This document shows positions 34,276 through 45,399 of a stretch of DNA of 64,000 nucleotides, one piece after another (within the stretch, counting starts at the first letter, position 1; the number at the start of each line of letters is the position of its first letter). Under the pieces are notes generated by a model that saw only the letters and a list, made by a program, of their open reading frames with translations, made no database searches and was not told the DNA's origin. The stretch comes from Dactylonectria macrodidyma (taxonomy: Eukaryota > Ascomycota > Sordariomycetes > Hypocreales > Nectriaceae). The stretch is taken from the NCBI GenBank assembly GCA_020744425.1, contig JAGMUV010000021.1, positions 1-64,000 on the forward strand, read 5' to 3'. The position numbers and the translations under genes were made by a program.

Positions 34276-34838
34276 CGAGGTGTTCGAGCAGACAAATGGC
34301 AAGGATGTTGTCTTATTTTGCGGCCCACCAGGGGCGGGAAAAGCACCGTTTACTGGAAATACCTCAAGTCCTGGGGTAAGGGAGGCTTAACTAGGATACC
34401 CTAAAAAGCCGTGACAAATGTATTCGGGCAGCCAAGGAGCATCTCCAGGAAGGTGACTGCGTTGCCATTGGTATCCCTCTACTGAACCCCTCAAATACCG
34501 CATCCAAGCGGCCGACAGGTTTGTTCGGGCAATACTAATACCGACCCTGACACTCGAGCTATTTGGATCAAGCTGGCTAAGGAGTCGAGAACGCCCATCC
34601 GCTGTGTCTGGTCCAAAATGCCCTTGCAGCTGTATGAGCACAATGATGAAGTTTGCGCACTTAACGAGCCCATGAATCCAGAATCTAGCCAGGGACTGCC
34701 TAATTGGCCTTCACCGGATTCGCGTCACGGTTTAAGGCTCCTCAGGCCAACGAGGGATTTCAGGACGTGACGGAAGTGCATTTCAAGTTCCGGGGCACAA
34801 AGGAAGAGTACGAAATCTGGGGTCGTTATTGGATATGA
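34274..34838 (+). pseudogene. Polynucleotide 5'-kinase (PNKP-type) C-terminal remnant
   Basis: The plus strand encodes the kinase domain of a polynucleotide kinase 3'-phosphatase: FEQTNGKDVVLFCGPPGAGK (P-loop, followed by APFYWKYLKSWG where ST is expected), RDKCIRAAKEHLQEGD, RAIWIKLAKESRTPIRCVW, NDEVCALNEPMNPES, then in another frame AFTGFASRFKAPQANEGFQD and KFRGTKEEYEIWGRYW before the stop. Stops follow the P-loop, a one-base shift lies near 34,703, and a probable intron at about 34,468-34,530 has lost its acceptor. The 3'-phosphatase half is missing. PNKP repairs DNA-break ends; this copy cannot, and an intact gene presumably exists elsewhere. Confidence 0.75.
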
Positions 34839-35289
34839 GGAGAAAACCACCTCCTTCCCCATGGAACATCATGCCACTCTCCACAATGTTGAGCAGCGAT
34901 TTCTGATGAGCCAACATGACACCGCATCCGGCTGCTATAGTAGCAGATTGGGCTGGGCGATGTGCCAAACACCTTCGATGGCTACTGAACAGTGAAATCG
35001 TTGGCGTGTACTCCGTAGTTTCGCCTCCTTTAGTTGTTGGCTTTGTCGTCAAGGGGGACGAATCCTCGGTCACTGTCCGGAGTCATCCCCACAAATCTCA
35101 GCCTCTGCCCCCGCATCAGGTATCCGCTCGTGCCGCTTTGCCGACTAGCTCTGTGGGACAGAACAGCTGGGTCGATTTACAGTTTACGACCAGTTGGTGA
35201 GCCGACCCGATGTCTTGTTAGTCTCGGAGGCCGGCAGTTGAGTAGCGCCACATGATAACGGATTCTCTCTGCAAAGAATGTGCGCCTTG
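34839..35289. other. No recognisable gene
   Basis: Overlapping frames on both strands (34783-35073 minus, 34916-35200 plus) have no domain signals. Confidence 0.4.
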
Positions 35290-35395
35290 AGAGCCAAGCT
35301 AGTGTGCCCCGAGAGTCCAAGCTCGGGTGCCCGAGAGCCAAGCTCGGGTGCCCGAGAGCCAAGCTCGGGTGTCCGAGAGCCAAGCTCGGAGGCCA
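35290..35395. repeat. Tandem repeat, about five 21-bp units
   Basis: Units vary around GAGAGCCAAGCTCGGGTGCC plus one C. The first two are 22 bp with small differences; the last is partial. Being a multiple of three, the array keeps open frames on both strands (for example repeated LGHPSLA on the minus strand), which explains the apparent small proteins here; I do not call them genes. Confidence 0.9.
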
Positions 35396-36779
35396 AGCTA
35401 CTTGGCGGCGCCTCCCGAGGGGCAACTTGCGCTGTCCCAGGCGGGTTATGTAAAAGCACGAGCGACTTCCCTAGTCTCCATAAAACTTTGCAAGATAGAT
35501 TCCGCCTTCCTAAGAGCGCTTCGTGCAATGGGTCCCGCATCGCCTTCGATTGTGTGACGGAACCAGAAGATCATGGCGATGCATGAGCCCGGCAGCACTG
35601 TGGCGGCATCTCATAGTGGTCACTTCCTGGTCATAACACTCAAGCATATCTCGTGCAGCCAGGGTCCACTCCGGAAGGGCGGCCAGCCCACAATCAAGAA
35701 CCCTGATTTCTGATCCTCCACTCCTCCACTCCATGTGCGCCAGTCCTGTGGGGGGAAGTCTTGGCAAAAGCTTGTCGCCACGTACATACTGCACCGGGTG
35801 ACATCCGTGACATGCCGGCTATCGATGACTGGTCACTTCAACGGAAGAGCAGTCGGCGTGCCGCGTCAAAGGAATAGTGTCGGAAATGGATGGCGTGTTA
35901 AATCTCGTCAAATCGCCCGCTAAAGGGCTGGACCTGTACCCCAAATGCAGGGGAAGCCCCTTTAATTGAGGGAGACTACATGGGCGGCTCGTTATACATA
36001 CATGTACGTTAGATATGATATAAATAAACAATCATCAAGTTGTCCTTTGGGATAGAAAATTTGCCTCCTCTGAGGAATACAAAAGTCACATATCACGTTG
36101 TATATCTTTCTGGCTACACCAAAGCCGCTGCCGCAGAGCGGCATGATACTCATCGAGGTATGGCGGGCGATGGGAACTACCATCGCCAAGATGAGTAGAA
36201 GAAGCTCTCGTCTCAGGCTTGCTCACAGGGCTATAACTTGGAAACTTCTCATCCATAGCAGCGAGTTTCCCCTGGGCCCTTCGGTGGCTGACTGCTCCGC
36301 TTTTGTCAAGTAATGACGTTTAATCTTTTCAGGTAAGTCGGTGTAGAATGAGACTCGGCGCGGTGATCTTCTGTGAGATGCGGCTGGGCAATCAGCATGG
36401 CTCTCTTTATGCAAATCGACTATTGGCTCATCGTCCGTAGCTAGAAAGAATGTTGTTGGGCCTGAGACGGGATCGACGTTAAGTTTGAGTGGTGATAGTA
36501 CACGGTTGCGAGCGCGGAGTAGCCGAGAAGTCGAGAAGTCCTATTCATATCCATTTAATCTTCAGCTAGCAGAAATCCCGAGGAGAGTACGAGAAGAATT
36601 TGTTCTGGACAATGGCTGTTGTCCAAGGAACTTGGTAATTCTCTTGCCGAGCCGTAGCCCCAAAGCAATGCGTCAACTTTTAAGGAACAAACGAAATGGT
36701 TCTCTCTCGCACACATACTGGGATGAATAATGCAGGATATACAGGCACATACCGAATTTTCAATTCATGTATGAATCCT
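35396..36779. other. No recognisable gene
   Basis: Short frames only (35510-35794 minus, 36223-36414 minus, 36485-36730 plus). No motif or splice structure is convincing. Confidence 0.4.
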
Positions 36780-37905
36780 TCACCATGTCGTGGGTGCCAA
36801 TTGTCTTTGACAATCGCACTTCGCCTCGGGAACTTCAGTAAGGGTTTTTTTTTTTTTTTTGGCACTGCGCACGCAAGCAGATATGCTAGGATTAAAATCA
36901 CGAAGTGGGAGCGTCTCGGGGTTGTTCTTTCCAGGTGTTTCCTTCATCTCTGCAGGAAACCTCTTCAAAGTGGTCGGGACTACGGTTTCCAAATGGGACA
37001 GTGTCTCTTCATCTGGGCTCATCCAAACTTTTACCCTTTCAGGTGTCGAATTAACATTGCAGTCATCGGCTGAGATGCCGCCATAGACAGAAGCGCTCGT
37101 GGGAAATTCGAGGGAGAGGTCGACAGCGGGAACGAAGTTAAGATAACCCCAAAAGTCATCCTCGATGAGTGTTGTGCTTGGAATCTCTGCAGATGCGCTC
37201 TGAAAAGTACAATATTCTGGTTCAATCATAACACCTTTCATCGGTTTAACCGCTGATAATAGTGTATTACCCTGAGGGAAATTGCAATTTCGAGGCGATG
37301 CACGAGCTGCTATTCCGGTCAATGTAGTTCCAGTTAGCAGAGAAAGAAAACAGACTTGTGGTGGGACTGGAAGAGGTTATATTTGGATACGTAAGACAAA
37401 AAGGAAGAAGATCAGCTCGTACTGGTGTTCGACGGGAGTTGCACATTTGAAATGTACCGTTATTAAGACTCCACGGTAACCTCGCATATGGGGAGATCCG
37501 TTGTGTGCTATGGTTCCGGCACGAACAGATCTCTTTCTCGCCTGTGCGAAAATCCCATCCGTTAACTTTAATGATTTCAAATAGGTTTCGTTCCGAAGTT
37601 GCAGACCTGAAGCTCCACCGACACACTATGATGAATGTAGTACCATGGCAGAGGCATCTCCATGTATTACGGTTTGTACTGTCTGGCTTAGTCCACTGCA
37701 AGCGATCTCCGCCCTTAGCTCGGGACGAGCAGTGGGCTGCGACGAGCAGAAGCTGACTGTCTACTAAGCTATCTCTTCCCCAGCATTGTCGCATCATCGA
37801 GCCATATATGACGCATAATCGGAAGAGGTATAACCAACATGGAAAAGTTCGGGTAAAGCGGGAAGCGGGGCCAGGAGTGGTGCGCTGCGGCAGGGCGGAA
37901 CGCAA
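36780..37905 (-). CDS. Unrecognised hypothetical gene (possible exons)
   Basis: The minus-strand frame 36780-37322 encodes a 180-residue stretch of normal protein composition up to about residue 145 (LNFVPAVDLSLEFPTSASVY, then WMSPDEETLSHLETVVPTTL), after which a 16-18-bp A-run on that strand (near 36,846-36,861) produces a run of lysines. Upstream minus-strand frames to 37905 may be further exons, but I could not define introns. No domain is recognisable. The homopolymer suggests that the 3' end is either non-coding or damaged. Confidence 0.3.
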
Positions 37906-39702
37906 GAAGATTAGCCGGGCAGATTGAATCCTCCCGAAACGCCATACTATTGTATTTCTGCTCGACTGGCTAGCCTTGAGTCTCTATATTCACTAACGAG
38001 AGAGTTTGGTCATCAAGACTGTTAATAATTGAGATAATTGAGAAATCTGATGAAGGTTGGGCTAGGCATAGAGAAGATGATCCGAAAGGAGGTTACATTG
38101 TTAATGTAAATGTAATTACATACCTCCAAGGCCATAGGCTTGGGAGCACAGAGGGCGTCTAGGATGTGGTTAGTATCCAAACTGAGGCCGCTTCAGTGTC
38201 GGTGGAATGGGTCGTCATATCCTAACGATCCACAGTCAGAGTTCAATCATCACACCCCGTGCCTCTAGTAAAATCTTGCTTGAATGCTTGGGAAGGAGAG
38301 GCCACGGCTGTGTTAAAGATACGACTGTTGTGATACCAAGCAAAACTGCGTTACTAGATTGAGGCTATCTAACTTTGCAGTAAGTTGTTTCAGGCACGCG
38401 GCTTCACCGGCAGCTAAGGATCCGTTCGTTCCTGGGGATCAAGACTAGATGCTCCATACTACATAAGTGTCATGAATTCTGGCTTTGTCAAGGGAAGCTA
38501 CGATGTTCTAGCCGAGATCCGAGCCGCTAAGGATGTTCTGAGCCTTGGCAAGGATTTCCAAAGCTGAAATAAGCACGATATGATAGGTGTAGGGTGTGGG
38601 TTCAAAGTCATGTTTGTCTGCAACTAGAAAATGAGTTCATCCGTTTGTCTGGGGCCCTGGACGGCCCATCTTTCCAGCTTTTTTTATTTTCAGGGGTGGG
38701 GGCTGAGCTGGATGGGCCAGGTTGATGGGACGGCTGGGGAACGTGGGTGTTGGGAAAGCCGGAGGATGTAATTGTGGTTTTGGGACTGGGTTCGGGACAT
38801 CGGCACTAGGTCGCGTAGCAGTCGGCCACCGCACTGCACCGCTTGCACACTCGACTTAACCTGGAATCCTTTGCCCGTAATCCTGGGAAACAGACGGTTG
38901 GTGGGCGAAGAGGAAGGTTAGTCAGGGACCAGGGGTGGAGACGAGGGCGGGGACGGGCACCACACATAACCTGCTCCAGCGCCTTTTAGTCCTACAGTCC
39001 AGGGTCGACAGAGATGCGCCCAGCCACCGGCCCCTTGAAATAAACGGCTGAAGACCATAACTTCCGCCAAGGACACAAAAGCGACTAATGCCATGAGGTG
39101 CCATCTTGACCGCCTTGATAGGGAGTCCCATAGCCCGAGCATATTTCTAGAATCCTTATCACTCGGGGTTTGGGCAGGATTGGTGTGACGGGCGTCAATG
39201 AGGCTGGCTGGGGATGGACCACTCTGGGTGAGCGAAGGACTCCGCTGAGGATTTCCTAGTTGGCGGTTAACTAGCATCTTAGTCCCCCTCTTGGACGCCT
39301 TTATACTTCGCCTCAACCTACTTGTAGTTTTCAAATTCCATTAGCGTCCTTCTAAAAGCAGGCCGTCTGTTGGGGGATAAAATCCACATCCACTAGCATC
39401 AAAGGTCCCTAATGGCAGACTACATTATTTCTCAGCCACGACGGGGCATGAGAGACGCTGATAGGATGGTCCTGCTCGATGGCCGCCGTTCAACGCGTTT
39501 GACAGCTCAAAATGGATCATTCCTACAGCAGCTAATGCAATCTTGAGTATGATGGAGTCCAGCGTGCATGAATGGCTGCATAGGCGGCGGTGCTCTTTTA
39601 CCAATAAGTCAGCAGGGGACCCGCCCCCTCATATCTCCATCTCCATCGCCTCGTTCCTCATAGGGATCGTTGGCGCCAAAGGGTCCATAATGGCGCTCGC
39701 CC
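37906..39702. other. No recognisable gene
   Basis: Minus-strand frames at 38637-38834 (Pro-rich) and 38918-39334 (138 residues with one hydrophobic stretch, HLMALVAFVSLAEVMVFSRL) have no recognisable family. The first is compositionally biased. I see nothing else. Confidence 0.35.
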
Positions 39703-40084
39703 CCCGAGCGCGTCCTCGGCGTTATCGTAGGCGCCGTCTGCGGCTCGCTCATCCTCTTCGGATGCGGCCGCCGACTGCTCTCCATAATCCACCAGGTCTG
39801 CCACCGACATGGCACGCTGATGACGCCTACATAGCCTTCGCCATTGTGCCGCTCGCCCGACCCACGCGGCGACCGCAACACTAAGCCGAGCGCGGAAGCT
39901 GCGAAGGAAGTATGAGCAGTTCCTGGATGACGACAACAACGAGATGCAAGTGTTCTCGTCCGAGCACCGCGGAGATGGCGAGGGGTCGGCGGGTACCTCC
40001 GCTACGGTCGATGTTAGAAGCATGGGGGAAGCAGATAATCGCAGTGAGAAGGCGATCCTGCAGACGAAAACCTTCACTATGTGA
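39703..40084 (+). pseudogene. Fragment of a single-pass membrane protein gene
   Basis: The plus strand reads ERVLGVIVGAVCGSLILFG, a good transmembrane helix, followed by a short basic stretch and a stop (TAG). In another frame the tail resumes as LRRKYEQFLDDDNNEMQVFS and ends GEADNRSEKAILQTKTFTM. A Ser/Thr-rich ectodomain, one helix and an acidic cytoplasmic tail would suit a fungal wall-sensor or mucin-like protein, but no ectodomain is visible upstream. I infer a frameshifted 3' remnant. Family unknown. Confidence 0.3.
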
Positions 40085-40403
40085 TACCATAAATTGATTG
40101 ATTGATCTGAACCGCATTGATGAGGTGTTGGTTTTGGCCGCACGCGTGTGCAGCAAGGTGTAGTTCAAGTACACTTGACACTTGCCGTCTTAAGAAACCG
40201 ACGCAGAAGGCTGCCGGAAAGTTCAGTCAGAAAGGCAGCCACACGAGGGGTTGTGACCTGCAACCCAGCTCGGATTTCAATCCAAGTAAGTCAAGTTTAG
40301 CATTTCAACTTGATTGCTTAATAATAAATTGATAAACCCACGTTGTCTCATGCCTCTGAAATCCCTGCATGGAGATGCCTAACCCCCATCCATGCATCCT
40401 GTA
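40085..40403. other. 3' flank of the otubain gene
   Basis: No gene is visible. An AT-rich stretch near 40,310-40,335 may contain the otubain 3' processing region. Confidence 0.4.
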
Positions 40404-41973
40404 CTAAGACATTTCCTTCTTCGACCTTCTTTTACCCGCAACTCTGCCATACACTTGTTCGTCGTCTGGGCTCCACTCATCCGGATGAAAGTCTGGATTT
40501 CTGTGGTGCGCTCGATTCCATACACTATTCTTGAAAGTGGTGGTAGTCACCTGGAATGTCGGCTCGGGGAGACTGTTCTTGCTCTCTTCGTACTCGAGTT
40601 GTACCGTACTGAAGCGTATGTGATAGCCGGGCGTGGTGCGAAGCGGTGACATGAGAGATGTTTGAGGGCCAAGACCAGAAGTTGCAACCGTTGTGGGGTT
40701 GGGTCCAACAACTGAACTTGCAGACATCGGGGTCGGAGCCGTAGGGGCCGGGGATGCGTTGAAGCCTGGGATCGTGGCTAGAGCGCGCCAGTCAACCGTT
40801 GAGAACTGGCCGAGGGTTGTCCGTGTGCGGTGAACTTCAGCATTGTGGGAGGAGCCGCTGACACGATTAACCTGCACCGAGGCTGGGGCAGCAAGAACAG
40901 GAACCGGGGAGGCAGGCGGAGCCCGGTAGAGGATATCGTAGTGGTCGGGGTGGTAAAGCAGGTAGATGATTGGACCGATATTCGCGAGATCTTGACCGTT
41001 GGCCTCCTCGGGGAAGCGATACCGGTTGACCGGACTGCCAGCGCTGCGGTCAAGGTAGGCGATCTCGAGAACAAAGTTGACAGGCTTGAGCAGAACGTTG
41101 GCTAGTACAACAATACCAATGTACTCAATCTCGCGGTCGACAAGCTCGATCGACTGACTGCAGTAGCCCTGAATGCCGCCAACGTCAGTAAGGAATGGCT
41201 CATAGGCGGCAGCATTGCCCTTGAGGTACGTAGCGGCGAGCAGGCGGAGGTAGTAAATGATGCCACCAGTGACACCGTGGTCGTTCCACCGCTCTTGAAC
41301 CACCATGTGTGCCAGAGGTGGATTGTTCATGTTCTGGGCCACCTCGCGCAGGAGCCCGATCATTTCGTCGGCCCAGTCTTCAAAGTACGTGTAGCCACCA
41401 ACAGTCGAGAGCATGTGGTTCATGCCGGAGAGTCGAACGACCTCACCTTCGACCTTGGCCTGATCGCCTGACTCGATGAGCTTCTCGAAGTAGCTGAATC
41501 CAATTGCTGAGGGTGAGGTGAAACCATAAGCCGCTGCACATGCTGAGGCGGGAGGAATGCGCGCTTGTTGAGCACGCGAAGATGTGTTGGACCACAGTAT
41601 AGGAACTGGAAAAATTGACTTACCCCGCCATCCACAGTTACCGTCGCCCCGAATGAGTCGATAGTGGGAGTAAGTCTGGGGGAGGGCCTATGAGGTAATG
41701 AATGTCAGTTCGTAGCCATGGAGCCAAGAACCGAGGCAATGCGTACAATTGTCTTGTCCACATAGACCGAGTCGGCTTCGGCATACTCGTAAGTAATGGC
41801 ATCGCTCGATGTCCTGTTTCCTACCAAGAGACCCTGAGAAACTGGAGGTCAGGAGTGAGTTCCGCAGAGCCCTCGCGTAAAGCTTCAGAATCGTGACTTG
41901 CCTCGAGAACAGGCTGGTAATCTTGGGCAGCGGCCTGCTGGGTGGCCATGTCTAGTTGACCTTGATCCTCCAT
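40404..41973 (-). CDS. Otubain-type deubiquitinase (peptidase C65)
   Basis: Exons 41973-41902, 41833-41747, 41687-41624 and 41506-40404 total 1326 nt, 441 residues, with no frame error. The active-site block RLIRGDGNCGWR carries the Asp-Gly-Asn-Cys nucleophile motif of OTU proteases and spans the junction of exons 3 and 4; the catalytic His lies in YHPDHYDILY. AIGFSYFEKLIE and MNHMLSTVGGYTYFEDWADE are typical otubain segments. The C-terminal 160 residues are Pro/Thr/Ser-rich, as in Aspergillus relatives. The enzyme removes ubiquitin (otubain 1 prefers Lys48 chains) in cytosol or nucleus. Intron 1 has a GC donor (GCAAGT). I start at the Met of MEDQGQLD; the frame is open further upstream to 42237, so a longer Gln-rich N-terminus is possible. 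Confidence 0.9.
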
Positions 41974-43432
41974 TTTGGTAGCGCCTATGGTGTGAGGATA
42001 CGTCTGCTGCTGTGCCAGATGCGGCGTTTGTTGTCGGTGCCGGTGCGAGAGCTGCTGGTGCTGCTGAGGGCGATTGTCTCGGTTTACGATGGCGGGCGGC
42101 GGGGAAGAAGTCGAGGCTGAAGCTGCACTAATACAGTTATATCCAACTTTTACGAGCACCCCATTACCCTTAAAAGTAGGCCACATCACATCGTGTGCAG
42201 AGCAATCACGTCGTGGGGAGCATGCGAGGCATTGCAATTAGATGACAAGGGAATGGGGCCATTAGGGCAGGCCTCGACGGTCGATGTTACAGTACTGTGT
42301 TCTGTCTACTTCCTAACAATTGTGCAACGGAACGATGAAGTCTGTAGGAGTCACAAATTCTATCCGCCCAGATGCGGCGATACGAATAGTGGAGTGCTGG
42401 CTACACGCATTGGCTAGATTGCAGCGATCTTCTCCTGGGATGTCTCGTTGGTTAATTCTGTGCGCAAACGGTTCTACGACGCCTTATTTAACTTAGACTT
42501 CTCATCAGCTCCTTCACAACGGGCTTCAGTCGGTAGATAGAGTATTCACATTGGGAGCCAAAGAGAGTATACGTAAGTATATTCAAAGGTAGCCTTCGTC
42601 CCCGCTCTTATCACGGAAAGCCGCCTGCAGATGGGTTGAGTCAATTGTCCACCGTGATCCAGGGGGTGCAGCCATGTGGTCCTCGTCACGGTGGTGGGAG
42701 TTCTTGGTCCTGTAAATGGGAGAGTGTGCGACCTCGTGCAGTAGCGATGATCTGAGTCACAGAGAAGGGCCAACCAAAGCTGGATAGGTGCAGCCTTGAG
42801 AACCCCCGAGGTTCGCCTATCACCTGCCCAGGCAAGGGCGCCACCAACACTTTGTTGAAATCGCCTGTCATTAGATATGTTTGCCGATGCTCTGTGACAT
42901 GCTTTCTTGCCAATCCCTGTCTCCGAGGCGCCCACTCATCCTTGCCGCCGAGTTCATCAATAAGCAACTCCATCCATAACGACGCAATCACCAGTACTGG
43001 TGCCGACTTTCTACCAGTCGCTAGATTACTGCTTTACCGGTAAATCCGTCAGCCAATTTTTTATGACTAGAAAACACCGCTCTGAGCGACTGGTAAATGC
43101 CGCCCAGACTGACTGGTAAATCCGATCCAAGTGTCTACCCGTTGGCATTGTGGGGCCAGCCGCCTACCAACCTCGTCCCAAGGTTGGTCACAACAACCCT
43201 TATCAGCACCTTTAATCATTATCACCCACTTTTCGTCCCTTAATGCGGTGAAATAGTAGAAATCGTATTTCCGGCCTCAATTAAGCCGCCTGTTCCGAGG
43301 TGCCTTTCTAAGCTGCCTATTATAATCCTATGTTAACAATGTTGCCCTCACAGCCACAGTGGCCTTTCCCTCCTATAACTCCCTCATAACGTTCTCCACA
43401 CGCTGATAACCCGATATTGTTGAATTGGAGGC
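41974..43432. other. Otubain 5' flank and unassigned sequence
   Basis: The region to 42,237 may be part of the otubain transcript. Minus-strand frames at 42546-42991 overlap in different frames without a recognisable family. An 11-bp inverted repeat (TACCAGTCGCT near 43,011 and its complement near 43,085) is flanked by further GACTGGTAAAT copies, possibly a small transposon relic. Confidence 0.4.
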
Positions 43433-44441
43433 ATGTTGGAACACCAGGGCTCGAGGGAGTCACGTGAGAAACAGGGGTTGTCAGGACTCGTCCCTTCGAG
43501 CAGAGACCTAGAAGAAGCTTCGCAGCTTCCTGGTGCTTCCAAGATCCAAGAGTCAACAGTACCTGGAGGAGGCCAATTCGTTGACGTCAAGGATCCCACT
43601 GGCATCAATGTGCGACTCCTCTACGGAGTTGCTCTCAGGGCGAAAGATGAGCAAAAAGAAGAGGAACCAAAGCCAGTGGTGATGAATTCTTGGAATGAGA
43701 AATCGAGAAAGGGAGAATTTCATCGATTCGACAAGGGCCCAAGCAGAGTCCACAAGCTGGGACACTATGGCATAGCTGTGGATAGGTCCAAATTTGACAC
43801 CACGGTGGCCTAGTATCTTTCCACCTTCACCTTAGCTGAGACGGATTCCCTTTTCGATAAGGAATACGGAAAAGACATAATGACCTTTATACATATTGGC
43901 AAAGGAAAGGAGTTTACCGACCACCACGTAAGTATCGCATGCACCGCCTCCTTGCATACCCCATGGCGGGTTAATAGACTGACAAGAGAGGTTGGACAGG
44001 GTTTCTTCATCCAATCGCCGCCAGAGCCAGTCAAACAAAGTCGACCGCACCATTGCAGCTTTGAGATCGACAATATAGACTCACAGATAATGGGCCACTA
44101 CCATCTTCAAGAAAAAGGATGGACCAACTGCTGGGGCATCGGCAGACATCTCTTGGGTTGCCAAATATTTGACTACTGGTGAGCAGAAAGGAACCAGGGC
44201 CATCTCATGGAGTCTTTGCTAACAAATACATGACAGGTTTGACCCGTCTGGAAACATCGTGGAGCATTATTCCGACGGAGATCTGGTCAATGCTGAGACG
44301 ACCATCGCAAAGGAGCCAGCAGCACCAGATACCACGGCGGTATGGGGCCCAAATGTCACGCTTGCTTTCCTGACCACACGGATCGAGGATATCAAGGCAG
44401 ATGCCGTCCCCGCCGTTGAGCCTGGTGTTGTCAGTGGTTGA
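43433..44441 (+). pseudogene. Glyoxalase-fold extradiol dioxygenase-like (trihydroxytoluene oxygenase type)
   Basis: The frame contains FVDVKDPTGINVRLLYGVAL, then HKLGHYGIAVDRSKFDTTVA, then TAG, then YLSTFTLAETDSLFDKEYGK. Two clean introns follow: from GTAAGT after DHH (43,929) to GGACAG, and a GTGAGC intron within DYW-FDP. Downstream blocks are PHHCSFEIDNID and FDPSGNIVEHYSDGD. The likely metal ligands (His in HKLGHYG, His in PHHCSFE, Glu in NIVEHY) are all kept. Fungal relatives are annotated as trihydroxytoluene oxygenase and would open an aromatic ring. The TAG replaces a Trp expected at VAW, one G-to-A change. The N-terminal glyoxalase repeat upstream of about 43,480 is not recognisable, so more than one lesion is likely. 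Confidence 0.7.
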
Positions 44442-45399
44442 GCCTGCAACGGGGTGAAAAGTGTCAACAGGGTGACAACTTGTCGAGAGATAGCTAGTAG
44501 CGTAGTATCATGACTGAATTAACTTTGAAGCTCTATATCGGCCTAGATCCATATGTTATCCATTACAACCCAGCAGAACACTTCGTGCTAGTCGTGATTG
44601 TTTGTATGATATCTTTTGCGGCCAGTGTAACTGCAATCAGTACTGCTCCGGCTGTGCCTGGATCGAGCGCGAACACATGTTCAAGTGACTAACTACCTAA
44701 GCTTTTACACAACCCGAGTCCCGTAATTTTGCCCCCCGTTTGTCGGTGTGTGGTCTAATTGTCTCTACATGTTCTGTTTTCTGTGCTTTGCATGCGTATT
44801 CGCATGCGCTCTTAGACACCTGGCAATATCTCGCTAAAAATACACGTGACACGGCATTATAACGATATGGATAATGCCGGCTTTGTAGCATGCCGTTAAT
44901 TATACGACCGTTCAAATGTGGAGCCCGGCATTTGAAGTTTGCCCGGTGTTAAGGTGTCGAGACGAAGCCGCGGAACGGCCCCAGCCAGGCATTTGTCAGT
45001 TCGGTAACTTCGGTCAGAGGGGCAGGGTTGGCGTCTTGTGACACAGATGTCCCCATACACGAGTCATGAGAACTTCTGTGGGAGCGCGGGGGGCTCTGGA
45101 GGATTCTGGTTGCCTGGCTTTCATCAATGTCACGCCGCGGCGACTTGATGTTCTGTGCTACCTAACTTCATATACAATCCCTCGCAAAGCACCATCTCAT
45201 TCCAATCGCATGAACATCAAAACATCACCAAGTGAGGCATTCCACCATTACGCTCACGACCAGAGGATAATCATCCTATATTCACATACCCATCCTTGCA
45301 CTGACAGCCATGGGATATCTTAGATCCGACATTAATAATGTCGCCCTTGTTAGAGTAAGATGCCCACTTCCCCGAAAAATATGAATCCCTTCAGTTCAA
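44442..45399. other. Intergenic, no recognisable gene
   Basis: This is the spacer between the dioxygenase-like and NmrA-like genes. Short frames (44510-44692 plus, 44697-44915 minus, 45066-45323 plus) have no motifs. The NmrA-like promoter should lie near its right end. Confidence 0.45.

Noticed and set aside
35290..35395. Possible CRISPR array
   Set aside because: Units are directly tandem with no spacers, and the organism is a fungus.
35184..35586. Repetitive frames on both strands around the 21-bp repeats
   Set aside because: They exist because the repeat unit is a multiple of three; no start context, splice structure or family supports a gene.
36846..36861. Poly-T run as a LINE poly-A tail on the minus strand
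   Set aside because: No LINE coding sequence or target duplication is found next to it.
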